From assembly GCA_018398765.1 (NCBI GenBank), contig JAHBMJ010000024.1:3710-59474 (forward strand): a stretch of DNA of 55,765 nucleotides. The letters are read 5' to 3'. Both the position numbers and the translations under genes were made by a program. The notes beneath the pieces were generated by a model. That model did not search any database. It was not told where the DNA came from and saw nothing but the letters and a program-made list of their open reading frames with translations. This document shows, piece by piece, positions 20,766 through 31,817 of the stretch (position 1 is its first letter; the number at the start of each line of letters is the position of its first letter). The DNA comes from Chromera velia (lineage: Eukaryota; Sar; Chromeraceae).

Positions 20766-22977
20766 GGGGGGGGGGGGGGGATAAACTCAAGGGCCCGAAG
20801 CTCCATGATGATAGTCACTGGCCCTGTGTTCCCCCCTCCTTCTTCCCCCGCTTTTTCTCTGCACATGATAGAGGAAACCCTGAAAGGAATAAACGTGAAT
20901 AAGGCTGCTGGTCTTGATGGAATCGCCCCTGAACATCTCGCTCTTTGCTTCAAACACTCAACCCTTTCTCGCTTTCTCCTCTTTGTCTTCTTTAATCTGT
21001 TTCATTCTTTTTCATTTTGGCCATGTAGATGGAATGTCCTGAGGATTGCTCCCGTACCGAAGGGCCCCCCTTCTCTTGATTGTAATGAATGGAGGCCCAT
21101 TCACATTGTTAGTCTCCTGGGTAAGGTTTTTGCTCTTCTTATGGACGTCCGCCTTCGTAAAGAGACAAAGATCGGTGAGAGACAGCTAGGCTTCAGGAGG
21201 GGCGTGGGGACACGGGAAGCGTTCGCGTCCCTCTCTTCTCTCATTCTTCAGTCTAAGCACAAAAGGAAGCCCCTCATCGCAGCGTTTGTAGACTTCTCCA
21301 AAGCTTTTGATACAGTGCTCAGAGAGAAAATGTTACAAAGACTTAAGGACGAAGGGGTCAGTCAGGCGGACATCCACATGATTCATTCCATGTACTGTAA
21401 TGTGACAGCAAGGGTTGATGGGGGAGACAAGTGCTTGTCGGAGGGAGCGGGTGTGAAGCAGGGTGACCCTCTTTCTCCTCTTCTTTTTCTTCTGTTTATA
21501 AACAATTTGCACAAAGCCCTCAGCTCGGAGAACCAACAGCAGAGCGGTAATGAGGGAAGGAGCGCTTTGAAACCTGTCAAGCTTTCCTCGACCCTAATAG
21601 AGAGTATTGGATACGCTGATGATCTTGTGTTGTTTGCCCACAGCGCTGCAGACCTGCAGGAGAGACTCCAGCGCCTCGAGGTATACTGCAATGAGCACGG
21701 CCTCACGGTGAACTTGAAGAAAACAAAGATCCTCCGTCTATCGTCCCCTGATCCTCTCATTGAGCCCGACTCGGAGAGTCCCCTTTTGTTTTCAATGGAA
21801 GGCCGGTTGAGCATGTTGATAGATACAAATACCTAGGCAACTGGATCTTTGAGGGGGGGGATCTATCTAAAACTGTGAAAGCAAGAATTGAGTCGGCAGA
21901 AAGGGCTCTGGGGGGAGTATTTGGAACTCTCTCTTCAATTGGTTTTGTTTCTTCTTTCTCCCGAATTCAACTGTTCAAAGCTCTATGGGTGCCTGTGGCA
22001 ATGTTCGGTCTTGAAGCCCTAGCTCCCACTCAGGCAGTCAGATATTCAATGCATCTCTCGATGCATTGCAGCTCCGTTTTGTTCGCTGGTCTTTTGGTTT
22101 GTCCCAGAACTCTTTTGTTTCTCCCTCTCTTCACTCTTTTGGTTTGGAACCCTTTGGTTGTCTGCTTGCGAAACAAGTAGCCAGCTTCTTTCAGTCTCTT
22201 AAATCTATAGAACGCGCCTTGCCCACGGCTGTATGGGAGGCCTGCATCGCTGGTTCTTGTGCTCCCTTTGTCTCCTCCACCAAGCGTCTGGCTGTGCCCC
22301 TTGACAGTTCTCTCCTGGCAGACACAGATGAGCCACGCCAAGAAAAGCCAAAAAAGAAAGGAAAATTCAAACGGAAAGAGGCGTGTCGCAAGATTGAGAC
22401 GAATCAATGGCTTGGTGAATGGGCTAGAAGACAGGAAGGCAGCAGGAATAGAGACAGAATCTTCCATCCTCTTAGTGCCCTCACTGATTTCCAAAGAGAG
22501 AACCCTTCCAGACAGAGGCTCTCCATGCTCCTGCTTGCAGAAAGGAAATGGCAGTCATGTCCGTCAGACACAGGAAACGATCTACACATACGCACGTTGT
22601 CCCCTTGTCTTCTTAAATCCTCTGCAAACATCCGCCCTCTCCTGAGAGCGATGACGGGTGGTTTTGTGCAGCGGGGGGAGCTGGAGAAGACCTGCTCGGC
22701 TTGCTCTGGCAGAAAAGTTCGTGATGAGATCCATCTGCTCACGGAATGTGCGGACACAGAGAGGGAGAGACGGAAGCTTGACGAAATCATCAGCAGAATA
22801 AAGGAGCGCGCGCCCATTGAGAAACGGGTAGAAATTGCGCAATGGGTGGCTGTCTCAGCTGGTAGGGGAGTGGGGGAGAGTGAAAAGAAAGTCCGAGAGA
22901 TGATCGCTCTTATATCGTCGTTCCAGCCTCTGGCGGGTATGAGGGCGGTAGAAGAGTGTATAGCCAAATTGGCGTGA
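20766..22977 (+). mobile_element. LINE (non-LTR) retrotransposon, decayed ORF2-like reverse transcriptase
   Basis: The reverse transcriptase has the palm motifs FVDFSKAFDTV, GVKQGDPLSPLLFLLFIN and YADDLVLFAH (residues of the catalytic triad present), followed by a LINE-type thumb (YKYLGNWIFEGG). The coding sequence changes frame near 21800 and near 22045. It then runs to the stop at 22975-22977 with a C-terminal zinc-binding motif (CSACSGRKVRDEIHLLTEC, the zf-RVT pattern). No endonuclease domain is visible because the 5' part lies in the gap. The frameshifts mean this copy is probably inactive unless they are sequencing errors. Confidence 0.9.
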
Positions 22978-23727
22978 GTTCGTGTTGTCATGTTCGAATG
23001 GGTCAATGCGCTAGGTTAACAAACCAACATTGCATGTCATGCCCCGTGGTTGGCCAGAGCCTAAGTGGTGGCTCACCGGCTTTAACCGCCTCAATTCAAT
23101 TCAGATTCAGTCACATTTAATCAATGAACCACTAGCACTAGAAAATAAGAAAAAGTAGTTACTAGGTTAAAGACTAAAAAGGCAAGTGGAGACTGTGAAG
23201 TCCCAGTGGACACTGTAAGAGGTAGCAAAGGTAGCCAAAGACAGAGCTAAAATGAGCTAAAACAATTATGAACAACCCGTATCAGAGGATACAAATCGGT
23301 GTAAAAAGAATTTAAAAAATCAATGAAACACTGAGAAAACAATTCAAATAAACCTTAGAAACATGATTGGTACGCTTCGTTTCACTAGGAGCACTAGACA
23401 GAACATCCTAGTAACTGATAGATCGAACATAAGGAAGGTGCTCCAAATGTCAAGTTTGGATATCCAAACCGATTTCGGAGAGATCCAAAGCTCTAAAGCA
23501 TCTTTATCATATTAGAAGAGAAGTGAGCAAGCCCTTGTTCGCCCTTGTTGCATCATCACTTGCATGCTTTATCAAATCGATCAGAGTTTTCACAAACCTG
23601 AAAGCCTGTTAGAGGCAAACGTATAGCGGCCAAAAGAAACAGACAGTCAAATGTCATGCAACTTAGACGTCATCAGCCGGAGCACGGTACACAGCTTTAA
23701 AAGGCTTCGAGGGCTGTCCTGCAAGGA
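22978..23727. other. Non-coding stretch 3' of the LINE
   Basis: AT-rich sequence with no frame worth reporting. It may include the LINE 3' UTR; no poly(A) tail or target duplication is obvious. Confidence 0.5.
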
Positions 23728-24309
23728 CCTAGGAATTTAAACAGGAATTTAGATAGGAGTTCAAAGGGATTTAGACAGACAGGAATCTAAAGGATTCAAA
23801 GGAATTTAAAGTTCCAAATTTCTAAATTTTGGAGGTTGATTAATCAACTTGCACGATTTTTTATGAATTATGATAACTTAGATCAAATTTGATACTGACG
23901 GTGCTTCAACGAGCACAATCAATATCGAGGAATTAGTTTTAACTAATCCTATTCATGATTGGAATGGTTCCCTCTCAGTCAGCAGCCCAAAACATGCAAA
24001 GTTCAGAAGAGTTGTTAGTTGATCGCGGCCTAGGAAACCAGGCGGGCCACGGGGTGTGGTCTGAGCCTCAGGAGTGAGGCACACCCCCCTGCCGTTTGCG
24101 GGGGCGACCTTTATAGGACAAAACGGCGACAGTGCTCTAGGGCACCACTAAATCACTTATCACTTATCACTTAACTAGATAAGCAATCGACCTCCAAAAG
24201 TTGCTAAATTCATCTAAATTCCTCTTTTTAAATTCTTTTAGATTCCTGTACGTAACGTCTAAATTTCTTTCTGAAATCATTCCTCTAAATTCCTGTCTAA
24301 ATTCCTAGG
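23728..24309. mobile_element. Foldback (MITE-like) element with ~125-bp inverted arms
   Basis: The left arm (23728-23850) begins CCTAGGAATTTAAACAGG. The right arm (about 24184-24309) is its imperfect reverse complement and ends CTGTCTAAATTCCTAGG. A GC-richer core of about 330 bp lies between them. No coding capacity is seen. The right arm continues directly into the dispersed repeat below. Confidence 0.65.
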
Positions 24310-24790
24310 TTTTTGGACGGGGCCCTGAGGGGGGGTCTGATACTTTAGCCTACTCAGGCTAGCTAAGCCTAGCTCAGAAACGCCCCGCCTTGATAGCTCT
24401 GGCAACAAAGGGACATAACGGGAAGGTGCGGGAAGGCCTATTGCGGGGAACCAATCAATTTTTTTTGAATCAATCAATGGGCAATCAATCAACCAATTAA
24501 TGAATAAATAAATTTATAATAATACCACATGCTTTCCTAATGGTGCCAAGAAGGCCCACTGCCACTGGGAATAGACTGAGACTGATCGATCTAGTGATCG
24601 ATCATGTTGTTAATTACGACAAATTTACGGGCTGAATCAATTCATTTGTAATTCAATGCTACCAATTATATTAGCGTTTTACAGCAACTTATATTTTGTT
24701 GAGCAACGCCTGTCATTTAAAACTCTTGTACATAGGCATTCCTGAAGACATTTGGTATGTCTTTTTCTTGAATAAAGAAGGTTCCTGCAG

Positions 24791-24800
<10 letters not shown>
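24184..24800 (+). repeat. Dispersed repeat R1, copy A
   Basis: This is colinear with 30318-31030 over about 600-700 bp. Shared blocks include AATTCCTAGGTTTTTGGA, GGTCTGATACTTTAGCCTA, ATGCTTTCCTAA, TGTTGTTAATTACGAC and AATAAAGAAGGTTCCTGCAG. Both copies end in a (CA)n run that turns into a purine microsatellite, like the simple-repeat tails of some non-LTR elements. Confidence 0.85.
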
Positions 24801-24829
<29 letters not shown>

Positions 24830-25479
24830 GAAAGAAAGAAAGAAAGAAAGGAAGGAAGAAAGGAAGAAAGGAAGGAAGAAAGAAAAGAAAGAAAGAAAAG
24901 AAAGCAAGAAAAGAAAGCAAGAAAAGAAAGAAAGAAAAGAAAGAAAGAAAAGAAAGAAAGAAAGAAAGAAAGAAAAGAAAGAAAGAAAGAAAAGAAAGAG
25001 AGAAAGAAAAGAAAGAAAGAAAAGAAAAGAAAGAAAGAAAAGAAAGAAAGAAAAGAAAAGAAAGAAAAGAAAGAAAAGAAAGAAAGAAAAGAAAGAAAGA
25101 AAAGAAAGAAAGAAAAGAAGGAAAGAAAAGAAAGAAAGAAAAGAAAGAAAGAAAAGAAAGAAAGAAAAGAAAGAAAGAAAAGAAAGAAAGAAAAGAAAAG
25201 AAAGAAAGAAAAGAAAGAAAGAAAAGAAAAGAAAGAAAAGAAAGAAAAGAAAGAAAGAAAAGAAAGAAAGAAAAGAAAGAAAGAAAAGAAAGAAAGAAAG
25301 AAAAGAAAGAAAGAAAAGAAAGAAAGAAAGAAAGAAAGAAAAGAAAGAAAGAAAAGAAAGAAAAGAAAGAAAGAAAAGAAAGAAAAGAAAGAAAAGAAAG
25401 AAAGAAAAAAAGAAAAAAAGAAAGAAAGAAAGAAAGAAAGAAAAGAAAGAAAGAAAGAAAGACAGACAGAAAGAAAGAA

Positions 25480-25546
<67 letters not shown>

Positions 25547-25565
25547 AGGGAGAGAGAGGGAGGAG
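24790..25565. repeat. (CA)n followed by ~740-bp (GAAA)n homopurine tract
   Basis: (CA)15 is followed by GAAA/GAAAA units almost without interruption to 25510, then (GA)n and (GGGA)n. The very long frames on both strands in this tract are artefacts of the repeat. Confidence 0.97.
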
Positions 25566-25758
25566 TACAGAACACGTGGTGACGCCAGCGAGAGTCGACC
25601 CTTCTGAAAGGAGAAGAACCAAAGAAACTGGACCACACCACGAAGTGCTGCTCAGAATCATTGAGTAATCACCTACAGGAGCCATCGACAACAACGAAAA
25701 CGACAACAGCAAGGAAAAACAACAGAACCTGGACCACACCACGAAGTGCTGCTTAAAT

Positions 25759-26391
25759 TGGCAGATTGATATTCTTGGTCCCCTCACAAAAACAAAGCAG
25801 TGTTGCACGGTGCCCAATTGTAGTACCTGCGCATCTTTCTGCTCGCTCGATGACTTTGAGTGGGAAGAAGAGCGATCAGCAACAATCAGGGAGGTGGGGA
25901 AGAAGGCGTTTGCTGTGCAGGCGGGGAAACAAGTGGTTGCATCGGGGGAGACGGTTGCAGAACTTGACTCCCAGTGCACGTTCTCGATTTTCCCCAGATC
26001 GAAAGTGCGCGTCATCCGCGAATGGCCCTGCGTATCTCGGTACGTAGAGGTCTTCGGACACAGGTCCGAGGCAGTCACCACCTCCAGGGGTTTGTGTTGT
26101 CTCCAGTATCCGTCTCCAGGGGGGGAGGGGACTGTTTCCGTGGTGCAGATCGGGAACATCACGGATAGTCCGGAAGCCGACCTCCTGATCCATGCGGGGG
26201 CGGTCGATCGGTTTGATGGGACTGCGGTTGTGAGGAGCGCAGGTGGAAAGTTCGTGCGCGTGGGTTTGCAACGAAAATTTGATCCACAGGGGGTGTACCC
26301 TTTCCGAGCAGCGACGGTGGTGAAGGCCCTTTCGGTCAGCCGGGTGGCAGGGGGGGTCCCTGTGTGCGATGTGCTTGCAAAGGAGCAGTGA
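25759..26391 (+). pseudogene. Open frame starting with an integrase-like motif, remainder unrecognised
   Basis: The frame opens with WQIDILGPLTKTK, which resembles the first Asp motif of the copia integrase core. It then continues for about 195 codons (PNCSTCASFC ... CDVLAKEQ) in sequence I cannot place. The next expected integrase segment (DLGKKISLLGFRYVFVMRD) appears only at about 26771. About 1 kb of foreign or rearranged sequence therefore seems to split the integrase. A 25-bp direct repeat (CTGGACCACACCACGAAGTG...) at 25631 and 25732 lies just upstream. Confidence 0.45.
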
Positions 26392-26722
26392 GCTGCGCAT
26401 GTACCCTCTGTCTGTACGCTCTTTTCTGTGTTGATCAGATTTAGTTCCCATGCTTGCATTGAGTGTTTTCTGTGTGTGTATGAATAGGAGTTTGATTCTG
26501 CTTGGGTTGGTTCCCTGCAGAATCCTCCCGCACACGGGGATTCACTGAACACCACCCCAGACAACGACTCCCTCTCCTCTTTCAAAGGCAAATAGGGAGT
26601 AGCCACATGTTCCTCGATTCCTCGTCCTTTTGTTTCGAATTCTCTTCCTCCTTCTGTTCTTTTTCGCATGCTGCGTCAACACATTCGTTTTGGTCATGCT
26701 TCTCTTCCTCGTTTGAGTGCAA

Positions 26723-27799
26723 GCTTGAAGGAGCAAAAGGCTCTCTGCTGATGTTTTCGAACTCAGCCAGATTAATTCTGATTTGGGAAAGAAGATTTCT
26801 CTTTTGGGTTTTCGGTATGTGTTCGTGATGAGAGATGCAAAGGCAGGGGTGGTGTTGACACGTGCGATGAAGAAAAGAACGGACACCGGTCCTCTCTCTG
26901 CTGTGTGTGAATGGATTGATAAGTACGGGCTCATGAAACGATTTGTGTCAGACAACGCAGGTGAGTTGTGTGAAGGTAAAGTGAAGGCAATGTTAGAAGG
27001 AAGGGGGGTGCATGTTTGCCCCCGACCTCCTGAGTCATCAATGGGGCCTGCAGAGCGATGGGTAAGAACGGCACGTGCTGGTCTGAGATCGATGATCCAT
27101 ACATGGAAGTTGCCTCTCGAATTCTTTCCGTGTGTGCTACGGGCCGTTGAGTATTCATACAATTGCACCGCGTCTGCTGAGACTGGCCGCTCTCCTTTGC
27201 GTTCTGCTTTGGGTGTCCGGCCTGACACCTCAACCATGCCTGGAGACCCTGTTGTGTTTGTACCTCCCTTTCACAAGAAAGTTCAGAATTCGCTTCGTCC
27301 CCCAGGAAAGGTAGGCATCTTCCTCTCTGTTGTCTCTCCATCCGAGTGGCAGTTAGTGCAATGGGATGCTCTTCGGGGTGATTGGTCAAGGGTCGTGCGC
27401 GTTCATCCGATGAAGCATGGTGTGAAGGCTTGCTCCCCTGGTGTCCTTCTCTCTTCGGGTTTGGTTGATCACATAGGGGAGTGGCTTTTGCCTGAACGCC
27501 GGCCTCGGTCAGAAGTCGGGGGGGGGGATAAGAAGAAAATTGACTGGGTCGGCGGGGGGCATGGGCCAGAAGAGAAAGAAACCGAAAGCAAAAACCTTCT
27601 TTCCTCCTCTTCTTCCTCTTCTTCTGTATCCTCCTCTTCTTCTTCTGCCCCATCTTCTTTCCCTGAAGTCTTGTACGGAGAACCAGTCGAATTGGATGAT
27701 CTGTCAGAAGAGAAGGCAGACCAGTCAGTCTGTGGATTTTGCTTTCATGAAGGCCACAGAGCGTTTCGATGCACTCAGCAAAAGAAAAAAAAAGAATGA
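26723..27799 (+). pseudogene. Copia-type integrase core with C-terminal zinc knuckle
   Basis: The frame opens after a TGA near 26720. FVMRDAKAGVVLTRAMKKRTD is followed by KRFVSDNAGELCEG (second catalytic Asp with the DNxGE context) and PPESSMGPAERWVRTARAGL (catalytic Glu with the ER motif). Beyond the core come an acidic and poly-Ser linker and then CGFCFHEGHRAFRC at 27731-27772, a CX2CX4HX4C zinc knuckle. In most copia elements the knuckle sits in Gag, so its place here is odd. The frame ends at TGA 27797-27799 just after an A9 run. A one-base slip there continues into ...NEDPELSFSISDTEKL and the reverse transcriptase. Confidence 0.8.
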
Positions 27800-28024
27800 G
27801 GATCCTGAGCTTTCTTTTTCCATTTCCGACACAGAGAAACTGTCAGGCAAGAATCAGATCCCTGTTTCTCCATCGGATCCTGCAGTCCGGGGGGGGAAGT
27901 TTGATCAAGCAATGGAAAGAGAGCTGAACAAACTTGAAAAGTTCTCGGTCCTCAAAGAGACAGACGGAGAGAAAGACGACGTGCCCGCTTCCTTGTCTCA
28001 TGTGCTGTTTGTTCCATCTTTCTT

Positions 28025-29494
28025 TTGTGTCGTTGGGTGTTCACTTGGAAGTTGAAGGACGGGGAGAGAATCCCAAAAGCTCGTCTTGTCTGCATGGGGC
28101 ATTCAGGAAGGGATCATCGCAATTGTGACACATATTCAGGCACACCTGATTCTTCAATCTTTCGTTTGTTTTTCATCTTTTGTCTGGTAAAGAATTGGGC
28201 GATGGCAATCACGGATGTCACGGGTGCCTTTCTCCAGGCGCCAATTGTCGGTTCTGCTGCCTCTTCTGTGCGTGTGAAGCTGCCTTCATTGTTTCCAAAG
28301 GGGAAGCGGTGGTCTTTCGTTGCAGGGGGGGTGTATGGCTTGAGAAAGGCATTGTGCGGACTGAAAGATGCTCCGCGCATCTTCACGCAATGGCTGAAGA
28401 AAGTGCTCTTCCGTCTCTTTTCCTTTTCTGAGTGTGTTGAGTCCATTTTGATCCAAACTCGTTCTCCCGTTCCTTCTCCCGTCCGTTCGTCAGATGAAAA
28501 ATTATGGGCTGACGTTGAGCAGGCAGACATCACCGCAGCGTGTCAGATGCATGTTGATGATTTGTTTTTACTTGCACCTGATCCGTTGGATTTGTTGAAG
28601 CAGTTTGGGAAGAACGTGGAGTGCGAAGATCCAGAGCTGATTGGAGCAAAGAGGAAGAAAGTGGTTGGTCTTGAGATGGCACATGACAGACAGAAGGGAG
28701 AAATCACTCAAGGACAAATGAGTTACGTCAGCACAGAGTCTCTTCACGAGCCGAAGAGAAGCCGTAAGCTCGAGAAGGCAGACTTCGAGAAGCCAGAAGA
28801 GAAAGAAGTAGACATGAGACTGGAAAAAATTTTCCGCTCATTGTTAGGGATGCTGGGATGGTTGTGCAAAACCCGTTTTGATCTTTCTTTTGCTTTTTCA
28901 CAGTTGTCTCGCTGGTCTTCCTGTCCCTCTCCACGTGTTCTTCGCACCCTTTCAACCGTTTTGTTTTTGGCTGTTGAGAAGGCATGCGAGCTTGTATTTC
29001 TTGCTGTTTGTCTGCCTGAACTGCGTTTGTTCGTCGATGCTGCTTATTGTGATCGACTGTGCGAAGCGAGAAGTGGGTATGTTTTTCAGCTTGCCAATGC
29101 AGACTGGCCGTTGACGTGTCGAGCAAATTTGATAGACTGGGCAAGCCACAGAGAGAAGAGACTCATGCGTTCCACCGCTGGAGCAGAACTGCTTGCTCTC
29201 TGTCAGGGTGTGTTGAGAATGCCTTTGCTTTTAAGGATCACTCGTATGCTTTTTGGAAAGGTGAAGGTGCATGTTCTGACAGACAGTGCAGCGCTGGTTG
29301 AGCAGCTCAAAAATAGAGTCTGCAAGAAAGAGCCGACCTTGCAGGGTCGTTTGCTTTTTGTGTTGCAAGAGTTGGAGGCAGTGGGGGCTTCCTTTGAGCA
29401 CGTTGATGGAGCCGTGAGTCAGATGGCGGATTGCCTTACAAAATGGAAGGATCCTGATGTGGCGTGGCCGAAACCGATGGATGCCGCTTATTAA
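28025..29494 (+). pseudogene. Copia-type reverse transcriptase and RNase H
   Basis: CRWVFTWKLKDGERIPKARL and ITDVTGAFLQAP give the first copia RT motifs. QMHVDDLFLLA is the active-site loop, with His where most copia RTs have Tyr (YVDD). RNase H follows with LRLFVDAAYCD, LMRSTAGAELLALCQG, VHVLTDSAALVEQ and HVDGAVSQMADCLTK. The piece upstream of CRWVF (FDQAMERELNKLEKFSVLKE, 27,906 onward) is in another frame, joined at a T4 run near 28023. Confidence 0.9.
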
Positions 29495-29690
29495 GCATGC
29501 GCGTTAAGGGGGGAGTTAGTTAATTTCGCTTTCCCGGGCAGTCTCTCTTAGAGTCTTTACGGAGCCACTAGAAATTGGCAGTTATTTTCGGCAGTGTGAT
29601 TATTCTTTTTCTGGCGGTTTCGATCAATAGATTGCATTGCATAATATGAACAGACTCTTGTTATTCCTTTTCCGTAGTTAACTATACGTA

Positions 29691-30317
29691 TGGTTCTAAA
29701 GCTCACTAGAACCTAGCGTCTAGAAGAATTGAATCGAGCATCCAATCGAATCGAAGCTTCCGAGCATCCTTCAAGACCCAGCGACTCCAGACCAGACGAC
29801 CAGTACTGAACCTTCAGACCTTAGCTCTGTAGACCGATACGTGCAATACCGATACAGTACAGCCAGTACTGAATGCTCAGAAAGAGCTTAACCGATACGT
29901 CACTTCATCTGTATATACCGATACGACTAGCCTTCTAGGCTCCTATAGCGTCATCTAGGTTAGATTTTGTCTCTGTCTAGCCAATCGCGTCGGAGGAGAA
30001 CAGAACACTAGCTAACTAAAGAGTCTGCACTCTGTCTGACTTTGGGGTCAGAGGAGTACAGAACAACATACAGGTATACACACATATACACACACATACA
30101 TAGGCATACACACACACGCAGGCATACATACATACACGTACCATGATGGAGGTGGGGAATAAGAGGAATAAAAATGAGCGGGGAAAAGAAGGGCACGCAC
30201 ACACACAACAGAAACTACACAACCCAACGATGAGCCATGCAAGGCATAGGTCTTTGCAGAGGTGGGAGGGGGGTCCGGGGAGGGGGCAAAAGTTTTTGTA
30301 TGAACAATTGACAATTA
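29691..30317. repeat. Dispersed repeat R2, copy A, and flanks
   Basis: 29691-30060 holds many short CCGATAC repeats and CTAG words without a gene. 30063-30250 is repeated at about 31600-31812: CATACAC microsatellite, then ACGTACCA, GAGGTGGGGAA, GAGCGGGGAAAAGAAGGGC and ACAACAGAAAC, ending GATGAGCCATGCA. Confidence 0.8.
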
Positions 30318-31014
30318 AGAGTTGCTAAACTTATCTAAATTCATCTTTTTAAATTATTTTATATGCCTGTCTAATTTTTTTTTAATTCCAGTCTAAATTC
30401 CTCTCTGAAATCATTCTTAGACTCATTACCCTAAATGTGTGTCCCAATTCCTAGGTTTTTGGAGGGAACTCTAGGTAGGGGTCTGATACTTTAGCCTAGC
30501 TCAGAAACGCGCCGCCTTGATAACTCTGGCAGCAGAGGGGTACTATCCCCGGTATAGCGAGAAGGCTTATAGCGGGGAACCAATTAACCCTAGAATCAAT
30601 GAATGCCAGTGGGCAATCAATCAATCAATTAATCAATGGGTAATCAATCAATCAATTAATCAATCAATGGGCAATTAATTCATCAATCAATCAATTAATG
30701 GGCAATCAATGGGCAATCAATCCGAATTAATCAATCAATGAATTAATGAATGAATTAATAATAATACTACATGCTTTCCTAATCGTGCCAAGAAGGCCCA
30801 CTGGGGATAGACTAAGAGTGATCGATCATGTTGTTAATTACGACCAATTTACGGGCTGAATCAATTCATTTGTAATTCATTGCTACCAATTATATTAGCG
30901 TTTTACAGCAACTTATACTTTGTTGAGCAACGCCTGTCACTTAAAACTCGTGTACAAAGGCGCACTCGAAGGCATTTGGTATATCTTTTTCTTGAATAAA
31001 GAAGGTTCCTGCAG

Positions 31015-31030
<16 letters not shown>
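30318..31030 (+). repeat. Dispersed repeat R1, copy B
   Basis: Second copy of the 24184-24800 repeat, with expanded (AATC)n runs near 30615-30730. It ends in the same AATAAAGAAGGTTCCTGCAG and (CA)n. The left arm of the foldback element is absent from this copy. Confidence 0.85.
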
Positions 31031-31084
<54 letters not shown>

Positions 31085-31094
31085 AAGAAAGAAA

Positions 31095-31157
<63 letters not shown>

Positions 31158-31330
31158 GAGCAAGAAAGAGAGCAAGAAAGAGAGAGAGAGGGAGGGAGGG
31201 AAGGGAGAGGAGAGGAGAGGAGAGGAGAGGAGAGGGAGAGTCACAAACACAGTGACAGAGACAGAGGGAGAAGGAAACGGAGAGAGACAGAAGGGGGCAG
31301 AGAGACAGAAAAAGAAAAAGATAAAGAGGT
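31016..31330. repeat. (CA)n, (GA)n, (GAAA)n, (GGAGA)n microsatellites
   Basis: Simple-repeat tail of R1 copy B, the same order of repeat types as after copy A. Confidence 0.95.
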
Positions 31331-31817
31331 GGAGAGCGATAAGCACGGGCTGTATGAAAAAAGTGTCTGCACATGCACGTGCAGTCACAGTGAGAACAAA
31401 TCAGAACCCAAATCCGAGGATTCACACTTGAATTGCCTTAAACCTCGACCCCATAGCCATGTGTCGAGAGGTATTTGTTTGTGGGTGCGTTTGTTTGTGG
31501 GTGCATTCGTTGGGTAAATAAAGTCTCATGCCGGGTCTCGTTTTTCACTTTCTGTCCTCCTTGTCGCGCACACATAGGCAGGCTACATACACACACACAC
31601 ACACACACACATACACACATACACAGGCATACGCACACACAGGCATACACACACATACACAGGCACACACACACATACACACACACGCAGGCATACACAC
31701 ATACACGTACCACGACGGAGGTGGGGAACAAGAGGAATAGAGATGAGCGGGGAAAAGAAGGGCGCGCACACACACAACAGAAACCACACAACCCAGCGAT
31801 GAGCCATGCAGGTGTAC
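31331..31817. repeat. Dispersed repeat R2, copy B, abutting the calpain exon
   Basis: (CA)n/(CATA)n from 31590, then the R2 core to about 31812, which ends six bases from the last readable calpain codon on the minus strand. The break in the gene may therefore be the insertion point of R2. Confidence 0.75.

Larger units (their letters stand above)
25740..29690 (+). mobile_element. Ty1/copia-like retrotransposon, 5'-truncated
   Basis: Integrase, zinc-knuckle, reverse transcriptase and RNase H follow in copia order. Gag, protease, a primer-binding site and a 5' LTR are not found; the sequence upstream is microsatellite. After the last stop (29494) comes a purine-rich tract (AAGGGGGGAG at about 29506-29516) and then a stretch starting TTAGTTAATT and ending TAGTTAACTA (29517-29690) that may be a short 3' LTR. 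Frame changes at an A run and a T run break the polyprotein. Confidence 0.85.

Noticed and set aside
20292..20770. Upstream part of a 514-codon frame running through the N gap
   Set aside because: The gap cannot be translated, and the sequence before it shows no RT or endonuclease motif. Only the part after the gap is supported.
24679..26669. Frames of 300-650 codons (poly-Phe/Ser or poly-Lys/Glu) across the GAAA tract
   Set aside because: Pure microsatellite translation; the purine strand has no stops in several frames.
24184..31030. R1 copies A and B as the two LTRs of the copia element
   Set aside because: They are strongly diverged and each continues into microsatellite. Copy A is joined to a foldback arm, and copy B lies about 800 bp beyond the polypurine tract instead of next to it.
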